Positions 31,747 to 39,900 of a stretch of DNA of 59,356 nucleotides are shown here, in pieces (within the stretch, counting starts at the first letter, position 1; each line of letters starts with the position of its first letter). This DNA comes from Planctomycetales bacterium. GTDB taxonomy: Bacteria; Planctomycetota; Phycisphaerae; SM23-33. The position numbers and the translations under genes were made by a program. The notes under the pieces are model-generated. The model saw nothing but the letters and a program-made list of their open reading frames with translations, made no database searches and was not told the DNA's origin. The stretch is from positions 1 through 59,356 of the forward strand of contig JAUVIQ010000001.1 of assembly GCA_030592655.1 (NCBI GenBank), written 5' to 3'.

Positions 31747-32595
31747 ATGGGCAAGACATCCGCATACAAAGACTTTACAAGGCGATTGACCCTTCTTGTA
31801 AGCAAGCACCCCGATTTGATCACCACTACGTTAAGCAACATCTTCACGATGCGCCTTATTGGAAATAAAACACACGGCGATCTTGCTGAAATTGCCATTG
31901 CAGAGTTTATCAATCAGTATATGTATGATTTCCGGTCGATACACGTCGGTAAGGACCTATATCGAGCCAAATCACACGAAGAGGATATAAAGATCGTCAA
32001 CGAAATCACAGAAGCCGAATTTCCTGTGAGCCTCAAGGCTTATGGTGACGGCCCACTTCAGTTGTCAACGGACAAAAACTTTCGCATGTTTCCCCGCTTG
32101 GAGCAAGAGAAGGGAGTTGTTCAAAATCGAAAAAAGATACAAAGGATTTTCGCGGATCCGGCCTTTACCGATTTCGGCGAGATTAATGTACTGCCACTGA
32201 TATACGACGAGAAAAAACTACGTTGTAACATTTTCGTTTTTGATTATGATCGCGCAAAGCGTCGCACCGTTCGTATCGCACGAGAAGAGGCGGGAAGAGG
32301 GAGAAAACATCCTGTTTACCGTTTTTACGACAGTGACGGCGATTACATATGCGAAGTCCGATACGGTGATGCTGCTGCAAACGCGCTCCAGCGTGGACTG
32401 TGGACACACACAAAGAACGGGCTGAAGTACTTCGACAGTATCACGAATGGGTGGATTGACTATTCGCACAATCTTGTTCTGGTTAAACTGTTTTCTCATG
32501 CACTGGTTTCTTCGCAAGCCGGGCACTCGTCCGCGCTTGAAAAGATCAAGGAAGACATCGCTCTTCTGAAACAACGGTCTGGTTTGAAGCAATAA
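31747..32595 (+). CDS. putative type II restriction endonuclease
   Basis: A 282-residue protein in front of an adenine methyltransferase and overlapping it (TAATG). Residues 65-105 contain HVGKDLYRAKSHEEDIKIVN and AEFPVSLKAYGDGPLQLSTD, consistent with a PD-(D/E)XK core in which Asp is followed by S-L-K in place of E-x-K, a variant seen in some restriction enzymes. The C-terminal region is helical and Lys-rich. AAGGAATG precedes ATG 31747. The assignment rests mostly on context; the recognition site cannot be read from the sequence. Base composition is AT-richer than flanking genes, suggesting acquisition. Confidence 0.72.
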   Translation: MGKTSAYKDFTRRLTLLVSKHPDLITTTLSNIFTMRLIGNKTHGDLAEIAIAEFINQYMYDFRSIHVGKDLYRAKSHEEDIKIVNEITEAEFPVSLKAYGDGPLQLSTDKNFRMFPRLEQEKGVVQNRKKIQRIFADPAFTDFGEINVLPLIYDEKKLRCNIFVFDYDRAKRRTVRIAREEAGRGRKHPVYRFYDSDGDYICEVRYGDAAANALQRGLWTHTKNGLKYFDSITNGWIDYSHNLVLVKLFSHALVSSQAGHSSALEKIKEDIALLKQRSGLKQ

Positions 32596-33728
32596 TGGAA
32601 ACGATCTCGTTATTCAGCGACGTTGTTGTCGATGCTCCTCGTACGGAGGGCATCAAATATACGGGGTCCAAGCTGAAACTCCTTCCCCATATACTCCGAT
32701 TAGCAAGGCAAGTTGATGCCAAGACTGTATTGGACGGTTTCTCCGGCAGCACGAGGGTCTCGCAAGCATTCGCCAAAAGTGGATATCGAGTTCTGTGTAA
32801 TGACATATCCGTTTGGTCTAACGTCTTCGGTACTTGCTACCTTCTCAACGACAAGGGACGCGGAGCATATCAGGGTCTGATCGATCACCTGAATTCATTG
32901 CCGCCCATTGACGGATGGTTCACGGAGAACTACGGTGGCTGGCCCAATGGGGGCTGCGCGGTTCAAGCGGATGGACTTAAGAAACCCTGGCAAATTCACA
33001 ACACGAGAAAACTCGACGCCATAAGACAGGAAATCGAGAACCTCGCCCTCCCGACCGTGGAAAGGGCCGTTGCCTTGACCAGCCTGATCCTCGCTCTTGA
33101 CAAGGTGGACAGCACCCTTGGGCACTTCGTATCTTACCTCAAGGATTGGTCGCCAAGATCGTCAAACGATCTCGTTCTCAAGACACCGAGTGTCTTTGTT
33201 ACCGAGGAAGAGCACCAGGTCTTTCGGCGAGATATTTTCGATCTTGTACCTGACACGCCTGTGGACCTGGCGTATTTTGACCCGCCTTACGGTTCAAATA
33301 ATGAGAAGATGCCTCCCTCACGAGTAAGGTATGCTTCATATTACCACCTGTGGACCACAATATGCCTTTATGACAACCCTGAATTATTCGGTAAGGCCAA
33401 ACGAAGAAAAGACACTTCAGATAGGGTGGCAACCTCTGTATTTGAAGAATTCCGGCGGAATGATAATGGACGGTTTGTCGTCGTGGAAGCCATTGAACGA
33501 CTGATTCGTTCCGCAAAGGCCCGCTGGATTATACTTTCATACAGTTCAGGAGGGAGAGCCACCGCAGATGAATTGAACCAGGTGCTGACAGACAGCGGCA
33601 AACTCCTGGAAGTCGTGGAAGTTGACTACAAAAAGAATGTAATGGCCGGAATGAAATGGACAAATGAGTGGATTTGTGAGGCTGATGAACCCAATCGCGA
33701 GTTCCTCTTCCTTATCGAGAAACGATGA
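32595..33728 (+). CDS. DNA N6-adenine methyltransferase (D12/Dam class)
   Basis: A 377-residue enzyme transferring methyl from S-adenosylmethionine to adenine N6, protecting DNA from the partner nuclease. Motif X is GIKYTGSKLKLLPHIL, motif I is VLDGFSGSTRVSQAF, the acidic strand is GYRVLCNDISVW, and motif IV is LAYFDPPYGSNNE (DPPY). The C-terminal region KARWIILSYSSGGRATADEL completes the fold. The stop overlaps the GHMP kinase start by ATGA. Composition is AT-richer than the downstream kinase gene, so the restriction-modification pair probably moved in together. Confidence 0.92.
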   Translation: METISLFSDVVVDAPRTEGIKYTGSKLKLLPHILRLARQVDAKTVLDGFSGSTRVSQAFAKSGYRVLCNDISVWSNVFGTCYLLNDKGRGAYQGLIDHLNSLPPIDGWFTENYGGWPNGGCAVQADGLKKPWQIHNTRKLDAIRQEIENLALPTVERAVALTSLILALDKVDSTLGHFVSYLKDWSPRSSNDLVLKTPSVFVTEEEHQVFRRDIFDLVPDTPVDLAYFDPPYGSNNEKMPPSRVRYASYYHLWTTICLYDNPELFGKAKRRKDTSDRVATSVFEEFRRNDNGRFVVVEAIERLIRSAKARWIILSYSSGGRATADELNQVLTDSGKLLEVVEVDYKKNVMAGMKWTNEWICEADEPNREFLFLIEKR

Positions 33729-34804
33729 AAAAATCGAAGGAAAATCAAATTGAGTTATTTGTACCGGGGCGAGTATGCCTGCTTGGCGAGCACGCCGACT
33801 GGGCGGGTCAGTATGGCCGACACGTCGGATACTGCCTGGTCATCGGGACCGACCAGGGTATCGGCGCTACAGCGTTACCGGCGGACGAACTGATCGTCGA
33901 GACCCCTCTGCCTACACCGGACGGACGACCCTCCGGACGGCATCGCCGTATCCGATGCCGGCTGGAACCGGCGGACCTCCTGTCCGCTGCCACCGACAGC
34001 AGCGAGTTCTTCCGCCACTGCGCGGGCGTCGCACACGAGGTAATCAAACACTACAACGTCGGCGGAATCGAACTGAACATCCATAAAATGGACCTTCCGC
34101 TGAAAAAAGGCGTTTCCTCGTCGGCGGCTGTCTGCATCACCGTAGCCAAGGCGTTCGACGCCGTCTATGGTCTGAACCTCTTCCCGCACGAACTGATGGA
34201 CCTCGCCTATCGAGGCGAACGACTGACCGGAAGCCAGTGCGGAAGGATGGACCAGGCGTGCATCTTCGGAAAGACGCCGGTGCTGCTGAGTTTCACCGGC
34301 CCGGACGACGTGCGTATCGAACCGATCTTCCCGGAAGGGCTGATCGAGATGTTCATCGTCGATCTTTCCGGTGAAAAGGACACCGTTAAGATTCTGGCCG
34401 ACCTCCAGGGCGCTTACGCCGACAACGCCGACCTCCGCGACGCTCTTGGGGCAGACAACGAAACAGTCGTCCGTCGGGGGTGCGGTGCGATGGCCCGCGG
34501 CGATGCCGCCCAACTCGGCGAAATAATGACGGCAGCCCAGAAAAACTTCGACGCGAAAGTCGCACCGTCCTGCCCGGAACAACTCGCCGGCCCGCTACTT
34601 CACAAAGTCCTGTCATCCGAAAACATCGCCGAGCACATCTACGGCGGAAAAGGCGTCGGAAGCCAGGGCGACGGGACCGCCCAATTGGTGGCACGCTCGC
34701 CGCAAGACCGCGATGAGGCAATGAAAAAAATCACAACAGAATTCCCCGAGATGCGATGCTTCCCTTTGACAATTCGTCCACATTTGCCGCTTTCGCCCGT
34801 ATAA
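33725..34804 (+). CDS. GHMP-family sugar kinase (galactokinase-like)
   Basis: A 359-residue kinase with the three GHMP motifs: PGRVCLLGEHADWAG at the N-terminus (the galactokinase-type 'GE-H-x-D'), the ATP loop LPLKKGVSSSAAVCITVAKA, and KGVGSQGDGTAQLV near the C-terminus. The LTGSQCGRMDQACIF segment carries the catalytic Asp. The substrate may be galactose, arabinose or another hexose; no other sugar gene adjoins. Its ATG overlaps the stop of the methyltransferase (ATGA), which is odd for a housekeeping-type kinase behind a mobile restriction pair. Composition returns to the high-GC level of the window. Confidence 0.87.
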   Translation: MKKSKENQIELFVPGRVCLLGEHADWAGQYGRHVGYCLVIGTDQGIGATALPADELIVETPLPTPDGRPSGRHRRIRCRLEPADLLSAATDSSEFFRHCAGVAHEVIKHYNVGGIELNIHKMDLPLKKGVSSSAAVCITVAKAFDAVYGLNLFPHELMDLAYRGERLTGSQCGRMDQACIFGKTPVLLSFTGPDDVRIEPIFPEGLIEMFIVDLSGEKDTVKILADLQGAYADNADLRDALGADNETVVRRGCGAMARGDAAQLGEIMTAAQKNFDAKVAPSCPEQLAGPLLHKVLSSENIAEHIYGGKGVGSQGDGTAQLVARSPQDRDEAMKKITTEFPEMRCFPLTIRPHLPLSPV

Positions 34805-34843
34805 GTCATAGGTTATAATACCCAAGACAAGAGAAGTAAGGCA

Positions 34844-35035
34844 ATGCCGATAAAGGTCAGGGATACTATCAGGATGATTGAAAAAGACGGCTGGTACCTT
34901 GTCCCCGCTAGAGGCGGGCATAGGCAATACAAACATCCGACCAAGCGAGGCAGGGTTACTATCCCCGGCAAAGCCGGTAAAGATGTACCTCCCGGAACGT
35001 TGAACAGCATACTGAAACAGGCTGGTCTGAAATGA
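34844..35035 (+). CDS. hicA: HicA-type mRNA interferase toxin, second copy
   Basis: A 63-residue HicA with IRMIEKDGW, then PARGGHRQYKHPTKRGRVTI with the catalytic His in GGHRQY, and TLNSILKQAGLK. It is clearly similar to the product at 5011-5196 along its whole length, with the same ending. A TATAAT box lies at 34814-34819, but no good -35 is seen, and AAGTAAGG precedes the ATG. An intact toxin is inferred. Two HicA toxins in one window may be able to cross-talk with each other's antitoxin. Confidence 0.93.
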   Translation: MPIKVRDTIRMIEKDGWYLVPARGGHRQYKHPTKRGRVTIPGKAGKDVPPGTLNSILKQAGLK

Positions 35036-35067
35036 TCGTCATATTATAAAAAACGGCGAGATAAACC

Positions 35068-35307
35068 ATGGAACATGAACATAAATATCTGGAGTACCTG
35101 GTGGTGATCGAGCGTGCCGACGACGGTAGTTACAGCGCTTACGTGCCCGACCTGCCGGGATGTGTTGCCTGTGGACAGGATACGCCCGAACAGGCCAAGG
35201 AATTAATCCGCGAAGCAATCGATATCCATATTCAGGGTATGATCGAAGATGGCGATCCGGTTCCCGAACCGGTCTCGAAGGCCGAATATGTCAGCGCCTC
35301 AGCGTAA
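35068..35307 (+). CDS. hicB: HicB-type antitoxin, second copy
   Basis: A 79-residue HicB antitoxin: YLVVIERADDGSYSAYVPDL, PGCVACGQDTPEQAKELIRE and AIDIHIQGMIEDGDPVPEPV. It is similar to the product at 5205-5438, including the 'GDPVPEP' tail, and likewise lacks a DNA-binding extension. It is separated from hicA by 32 bp rather than overlapping, unlike the first pair. Confidence 0.92.
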   Translation: MEHEHKYLEYLVVIERADDGSYSAYVPDLPGCVACGQDTPEQAKELIREAIDIHIQGMIEDGDPVPEPVSKAEYVSASA

Positions 35308-35379
35308 AGACGATCCGGCGGCAACTATTCCATCACGTCAACACAACAGGCCTGACCCTTCTTCTACGGAGTTTGAATC

Positions 35380-35526
35380 GTGAATTTACGTAACCCCTTC
35401 ACCCCGCCGGGCAAGTGGTACAAGGCCAATTTCCACACTCACACGACGACCTCTGACAGGCTGTAAAGCCGCGTCGTCGTCGATCACACCGGAAAGAAGG
35501 CCTGGACCAACCCCATTGTCCTGTGA
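35380..35526 (+). pseudogene. PHP-domain metallohydrolase with internal deletion
   Basis: From GTG 35380 (GGAG 9 bp upstream) the frame reads NLRNPFTPPGKWYKANFHTH, the start of a PHP-family phosphoesterase with its first metal-binding His-x-His, then TTTSDRL and a stop at 35464-35466. Directly after, in the same frame, SRVVVDHTGKKAWTNPIVL and a stop (35524-35526) match the C-terminal strand of such proteins. So about 28 N-terminal and 19 C-terminal codons remain and the middle of the gene is gone. Family assignment of the two ends is from recall of typical PHP proteins, and the junction is seen directly. Confidence 0.65.
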
Positions 35527-35579
35527 GGATTAAATGCAAAAACATCGTCGTAACGGTAGAATGTTTTAACCTAGTTGGT

Positions 35580-37643
35580 ATGAACGGAATCAAGATGTCC
35601 CCAAATAAGGTCAATCAAATCGACAAACTTGCCTCCATAATCGTTGACTGTCGCGACGGCGGGGATGAATTGCTTTCGCGCGAGTGGCTTATCACCAACA
35701 AACTCGGTGCGTATTGTTCTTCGACGATTTCAGGCTGCAATACCCGGCGGTATCACGGGTTGCTTGTGGCGGCGACAATTCCTCCGCTCGGAAAGGTCGT
35801 CGCGCTGAACTACCTGATGGACGAGTTGGTCCTTTCGGACGATTCCGGCAGCGAGAAGGTTTTCGACCTGGCGGCGTTCGAGTTTGACGCGGAGTTCTCG
35901 CCGGACGGGCGGGCGAACCTTCTCGAATTCCGCAACGACCTTGCCGCGACGTTCCTTTATCGATGCGGGAAGACCGAGATACTCAAGGAAATCATCCTCG
36001 CCGAATCCGTCAACGCGGTGGCCGTTCGCTATACGCTTGTCGCAGGCTCCGGTGGGACGCTGCGTCTCAAGCCGTTCGTTTCGCTGCGGGATTTCCACGC
36101 TCTTCGCTGTGCCGAGGAGTCGCCGCAACTGACCTACCTTCACTATCACGACGGTATCGGCATCGAAGACTGCATGAGCAATGCCGGCGCGTTGCATGTT
36201 TCCGTCAGCAGTTCCGCCGGTCCGGTCGGGGCGATACCCGGACAATTCCATCCCGATCCGCAGTGGTGGTATCGTTTTCGTTACCGCTATGATATTGCTC
36301 GCAGGCAGGAAGGATACGAAGACCTTTACACGCCCGGATGGTTCCAGGCCGGTCTGGCCGAAGGCGGCGCGGTGCAGTTCACCGCCTCGCTTCCCGAATC
36401 GGTGAAAATTGATTTTGACGCCGCCGTTGAGCGGAAGCGTCGAAGGATTGAGCGGCTCGTCGAGTCCGTCGGAGATAACGCCGACGAGGCATCGCGTCGT
36501 CTCGCTGCGGCCGGCGACGTCTTTATAGTTTCGCGGTCGCACGGCCGGCCCGCCCGAACCGACAGCACCATCATCGCCGGTTATCCCTGGTTCGCAGACT
36601 GGGGAAGAGACGCCATGATTTCCATTCCCGGCCTGATGCTGGAGACAAGGCAATACGAATCCGCCCTCGGCGTGCTGCGGACTTTCGCCGAGGCCGTGAA
36701 CGAAGGGATGGTCCCCAACTGCTTCGACGATTACGGCGGCGGGTCTCACTACAACAGTATCGACGCGTCGTTGTGGTTTATTATTGCCGCCGACCGCTAC
36801 GTCCGCACCACCGGCGACGAGGCCTCATGGCAAAGTACACTCGCCGAACCGGTCGAAGAAATCCTGCTGGCCTACCGCGACGGAACCCGCTTCGGTATCG
36901 GCGCTGAAACCGACGGACTACTGAGCGGCGGGGACGCCCAAACGCAACTTACCTGGATGGACGCGAAAGTCGATGACCGCGCCGTTACGCCGCGATGGGG
37001 AAAGTGTGTCGAGATTAACGCCCTCTGGCATGAAGCATTGCGAATAGCATCGGAACGATCCGGGCACCATGATCGCGTGCTTCTCTTCTCGGCGCTCGCC
37101 GATCGCGTAGCCGAGGCCTTCGAGCAGACATTCTGGAACGAACGGTCAGGCTGCCTCTACGATTGCGTCAACGACGACGGTAAAGACGCCTCGGTCCGCC
37201 CGAATCAGATATTCGCCGTCTCCGGACGCCACTGCCTCCTTCCGCCCGAAAAACAACGGTCGATTGTCCAGGTCGTCCGGGCTGAACTTCTGACGCCGTT
37301 CGGCCTGCGAACACTTTCACCGAACGATCCGAATTACAGGGGTCGATATGACGCCGACGATGCAGCGTACCATCAGGGAACGGTCTGGCCTTGGCTGATG
37401 GGACCGTTCATCGAGGCGTACCTGAAGGTCAATAATTTCTCACCGGTTTCGCTGGACCAGGCCCGGAATTGGATGGCGGCGTTCGACGGACATTTTTCCC
37501 GGGCCGGTATCGGGTTCGTCTCCGAAGTCTTCGACGGCGACCCGCCTTACGAACCGGGCGGGTGCATCGCGCAGGCGTGGTCGATAGCCGAACTCCTGCG
37601 AGTGAAACAACTGATCGCCCGCTGCCGCATCGACAACCGATAA
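35580..37643 (+). CDS. glycogen debranching enzyme (amylo-alpha-1,6-glucosidase)
   Basis: A protein of about 687 residues in the GDE family, hydrolysing alpha-1,6 branches of glycogen or related glucans. The N-terminal domain starts with LLSREWLITNKLGAYCSSTI and NTRRYHGLLVAATIPP, typical of the bacterial/archaeal two-domain form. The catalytic (alpha/alpha)6 domain has GYPWFADWGRDAMISIPGLM with the probable catalytic Asp, NEGMVPNCFDD, LTWMDAK and YHQGTVWPWLMGPFIEAYLK. It ends with SEVFDGDPPYEPGGCIAQAW. The start may be ATG 35580 or 35595; neither has a strong ribosome site, and a GTG at 35523 is unlikely because it extends into the PHP relic. Confidence 0.93.
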   Translation: MNGIKMSPNKVNQIDKLASIIVDCRDGGDELLSREWLITNKLGAYCSSTISGCNTRRYHGLLVAATIPPLGKVVALNYLMDELVLSDDSGSEKVFDLAAFEFDAEFSPDGRANLLEFRNDLAATFLYRCGKTEILKEIILAESVNAVAVRYTLVAGSGGTLRLKPFVSLRDFHALRCAEESPQLTYLHYHDGIGIEDCMSNAGALHVSVSSSAGPVGAIPGQFHPDPQWWYRFRYRYDIARRQEGYEDLYTPGWFQAGLAEGGAVQFTASLPESVKIDFDAAVERKRRRIERLVESVGDNADEASRRLAAAGDVFIVSRSHGRPARTDSTIIAGYPWFADWGRDAMISIPGLMLETRQYESALGVLRTFAEAVNEGMVPNCFDDYGGGSHYNSIDASLWFIIAADRYVRTTGDEASWQSTLAEPVEEILLAYRDGTRFGIGAETDGLLSGGDAQTQLTWMDAKVDDRAVTPRWGKCVEINALWHEALRIASERSGHHDRVLLFSALADRVAEAFEQTFWNERSGCLYDCVNDDGKDASVRPNQIFAVSGRHCLLPPEKQRSIVQVVRAELLTPFGLRTLSPNDPNYRGRYDADDAAYHQGTVWPWLMGPFIEAYLKVNNFSPVSLDQARNWMAAFDGHFSRAGIGFVSEVFDGDPPYEPGGCIAQAWSIAELLRVKQLIARCRIDNR

Positions 37644-37698
37644 ACGGATTTTCTACCACGACTTGTCGTTTAGCGACGTTTCTTCCATAATATAAACC

Positions 37699-38895
37699 GT
37701 GAAACAATTGCGCGTTATCCTGACGTTGATTCTTTTCGCCACCGGCGGCGCTTCGGCGGAGATAACCGCTTCGCTGGAGGTCTCAACGCAACAGGACGCC
37801 TCCGATAAAGCATATCGACGGGCGGAACTGACGATTAACAACTCGGCCGACGCTGCCGTTGAATCCGTCCTGCTCAAACCTGCCGGCGTCGGACTGACGG
37901 TTCGATACAAACTGACCGTCCCGCCGGGATCGACCGGTAAGCAGACCGTCGCGCTGCCGGCTGTCTCGCCCGTACAGGAATACGCCCTGACCGCGCTGGA
38001 CGCATCCGGCGAGACCATCGAGAAGGTTTCGGTTCCGATAACCTGGCCTGCGGAACTGGTTTCGGCCGACGCCTTCATCGACGACGCATTCGGAAAATGG
38101 ATCGACGAACCCGCTCGCCCGCCTGCGAAAACCCGCCGGAATTACCTGCTTGTCCTGGCGATGTTCGTAACGGCAGCGGCTGCGACGCTGTTTATCCGCA
38201 GACCGCTGCTTCGGGTCGGCGCTGTGGTAGTCCTGGTCGGTGGGGCAGCGGCGTTGTTACTGTTCGTCTATTTACCACGCGGGCCTGAGGATGTGCGGGT
38301 TCGTCGTTATGAGTTATTTCTGCACGACGGTATCGGCGGACTTGAATCCGACTCGTTCACGGTGTGCTCTTCCATGCGGACGAGACAGTGTTCCTACGTT
38401 ACCCGTCCCCAGGCGCCTCATCCGGTCTGGCTCGACCGCAAAGACGCCGCGAATGACGATGTCGTGGTGGAACCTGCTGACGGTACGATCCATCTGACGC
38501 TCCGTCCGGGATGGGTACGCGTTATCCGACCCGCCTGGCGAACAGGTCCAGAGGTGGAATTGCCCCCGCGACGTGGAAGCGCGCGGCGGACCGACGACGG
38601 CTTTACAATCGAGGCCGATTTTATTCACCAGGATTCATTGCTGATTCGCGGCGGTTCGGTCTGGGTTATCGACCCGGTTTCCGAGGGGCCGAAAGTTTCA
38701 GTTCGCAGCGACAAGGCACAATCTTACGGGGCGTTTATGAGCAGCGAGGGCGGGAAGTTACTCGACCGTAACACCCGCCGATTACTGGATTACTGGCGAA
38801 AGAAGCACCGGAAGGCAAAAGAATTCTACCTCATCGAATCGCACAGCGACGACGACAGCGTTCGCATGGAAGTTCTGCTGCTACCTTTGCGATAG
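37699..38895 (+). CDS. unknown membrane protein with signal peptide
   Basis: A 398-residue protein starting at GTG with a signal sequence (LRVILTLILFATGGASAE), an extracytoplasmic beta domain (about 20-140, Ig-like: AELTINNSADAAVESVLL), then two helices near 148-195 (YLLVLAMFVTAAAATLFI and VGAVVVLVGGAAALLLFVYL), and a cytoplasmic or extracytoplasmic beta-rich C-terminal domain. I do not recognise a family; the layout resembles exosortase-related or BatD-like envelope proteins. Its end overlaps the end of the convergent gene by 15 bp. Confidence 0.6.
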   Translation: MKQLRVILTLILFATGGASAEITASLEVSTQQDASDKAYRRAELTINNSADAAVESVLLKPAGVGLTVRYKLTVPPGSTGKQTVALPAVSPVQEYALTALDASGETIEKVSVPITWPAELVSADAFIDDAFGKWIDEPARPPAKTRRNYLLVLAMFVTAAAATLFIRRPLLRVGAVVVLVGGAAALLLFVYLPRGPEDVRVRRYELFLHDGIGGLESDSFTVCSSMRTRQCSYVTRPQAPHPVWLDRKDAANDDVVVEPADGTIHLTLRPGWVRVIRPAWRTGPEVELPPRRGSARRTDDGFTIEADFIHQDSLLIRGGSVWVIDPVSEGPKVSVRSDKAQSYGAFMSSEGGKLLDRNTRRLLDYWRKKHRKAKEFYLIESHSDDDSVRMEVLLLPLR

Positions 38896-39900
38896 TGCCC
38901 CGGTAGGGCATGCGGCGGCGCACTGCAAGGCGGTGGTCTTGAGACCTTCGGCTATGGAGCGGTCGAACGGTACAGTTACACGCACGTCAAATCCCCGCCC
39001 GATAAACGTCAGGCCCAGTTCCTCGCGGGCGTCTTCGGCGATTCGGACGCACAGGCCACAGGCGATGCACTTTCCCGGTTCGTAGATTACGTCGGGATGC
39101 TCGCGGTTTTGCACAAACGACCTCCGCTCGCCTTTATATCGCCTGGCCTTTGCGCCGTAGAGTTCGGCATAATAGCGGAGTTTGCAGGCGTCGGCCTTTC
39201 GGCAGTCGCAATGCATACAGCGGCGCGCTTCGTCGCGGGCCTGGTCTTCGGTCAGGCCGTCGTCGGACGGTTCGATTCGTCCGCCTCGATTCGTGCCGGC
39301 GAGGAATTGCTCGATTTCGCCTTCTTGCAATCGTCCGATGTGGACTGAAAACCGGCGGCGATTGTCCGGCCCTGAAGGTTGGACGACCAGGCCGGCAGCG
39401 GCTGCATATTGCATCAGGGCGCGGATTGAAACCGGCGAATCGAATTGTTTCCGTCGGCAGGCGCGCTCGCACGGAGCGGGGCAATCGTCGCAGGGGATTT
39501 CCGAAGCGCCGTCAGCGTCGCCGGTTTGGCCGGCTGCTATCTGCCGGAGCACAAGTGGGATGTTCAAGCCGGCGGGGCAAGCGCTTTGGCAGGTCGCTAC
39601 GCAGTCGCCGAGATGGTCGCTCAGCAGCAGTTCCAGCGCGTCTGTCCGTGCTGTGCGGATTTCGTCGGTATCGGTTTGGACCTTCATACCATCCCGAGCC
39701 AGAGTCGCGCAGGCCGGAACCAGGCCGGCGAGACCCTCAACCTTCACCACGCAGAGCATGCACGAAGCGTTCGCCCGGACGCCTTCGAGGAAGCACATCG
39801 TGGGAATCTCGATTCGGAGTTTTTTGGCGGCATCGAGGATCGTCTCGCCGTCGGCGACTTCCACCTTGCGATTGTCTATCATCAGATGCGGCATATTCAT
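38881..39900 (-). CDS. NuoG-like iron-sulfur subunit (2Fe-2S plus 4Fe-4S)
   Basis: A 339-residue electron-transfer protein. The N-terminal ferredoxin-like domain holds a 2Fe-2S site: IPTMCFLEGVRANASCMLCV and VPACATL. Next, DHLGDCVATCQSACPAGLNI replaces the His-Cys3 region of complex I and leads into a Fer4_20-type domain with CDDCPAPCERACRRKQF. Then CMHCDCRKADACKLRYYAEL and a site CIACGLCVRI, with a final CAAACP. No hydrogenase H-cluster or molybdopterin domain follows. It is last in the operon and overlaps the NuoEF gene by ATGA. By analogy it passes electrons between NuoF-type flavin and a partner not encoded here. Confidence 0.82.
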   Translation of the reverse strand: MNMPHLMIDNRKVEVADGETILDAAKKLRIEIPTMCFLEGVRANASCMLCVVKVEGLAGLVPACATLARDGMKVQTDTDEIRTARTDALELLLSDHLGDCVATCQSACPAGLNIPLVLRQIAAGQTGDADGASEIPCDDCPAPCERACRRKQFDSPVSIRALMQYAAAAGLVVQPSGPDNRRRFSVHIGRLQEGEIEQFLAGTNRGGRIEPSDDGLTEDQARDEARRCMHCDCRKADACKLRYYAELYGAKARRYKGERRSFVQNREHPDVIYEPGKCIACGLCVRIAEDAREELGLTFIGRGFDVRVTVPFDRSIAEGLKTTALQCAAACPTGALSQR

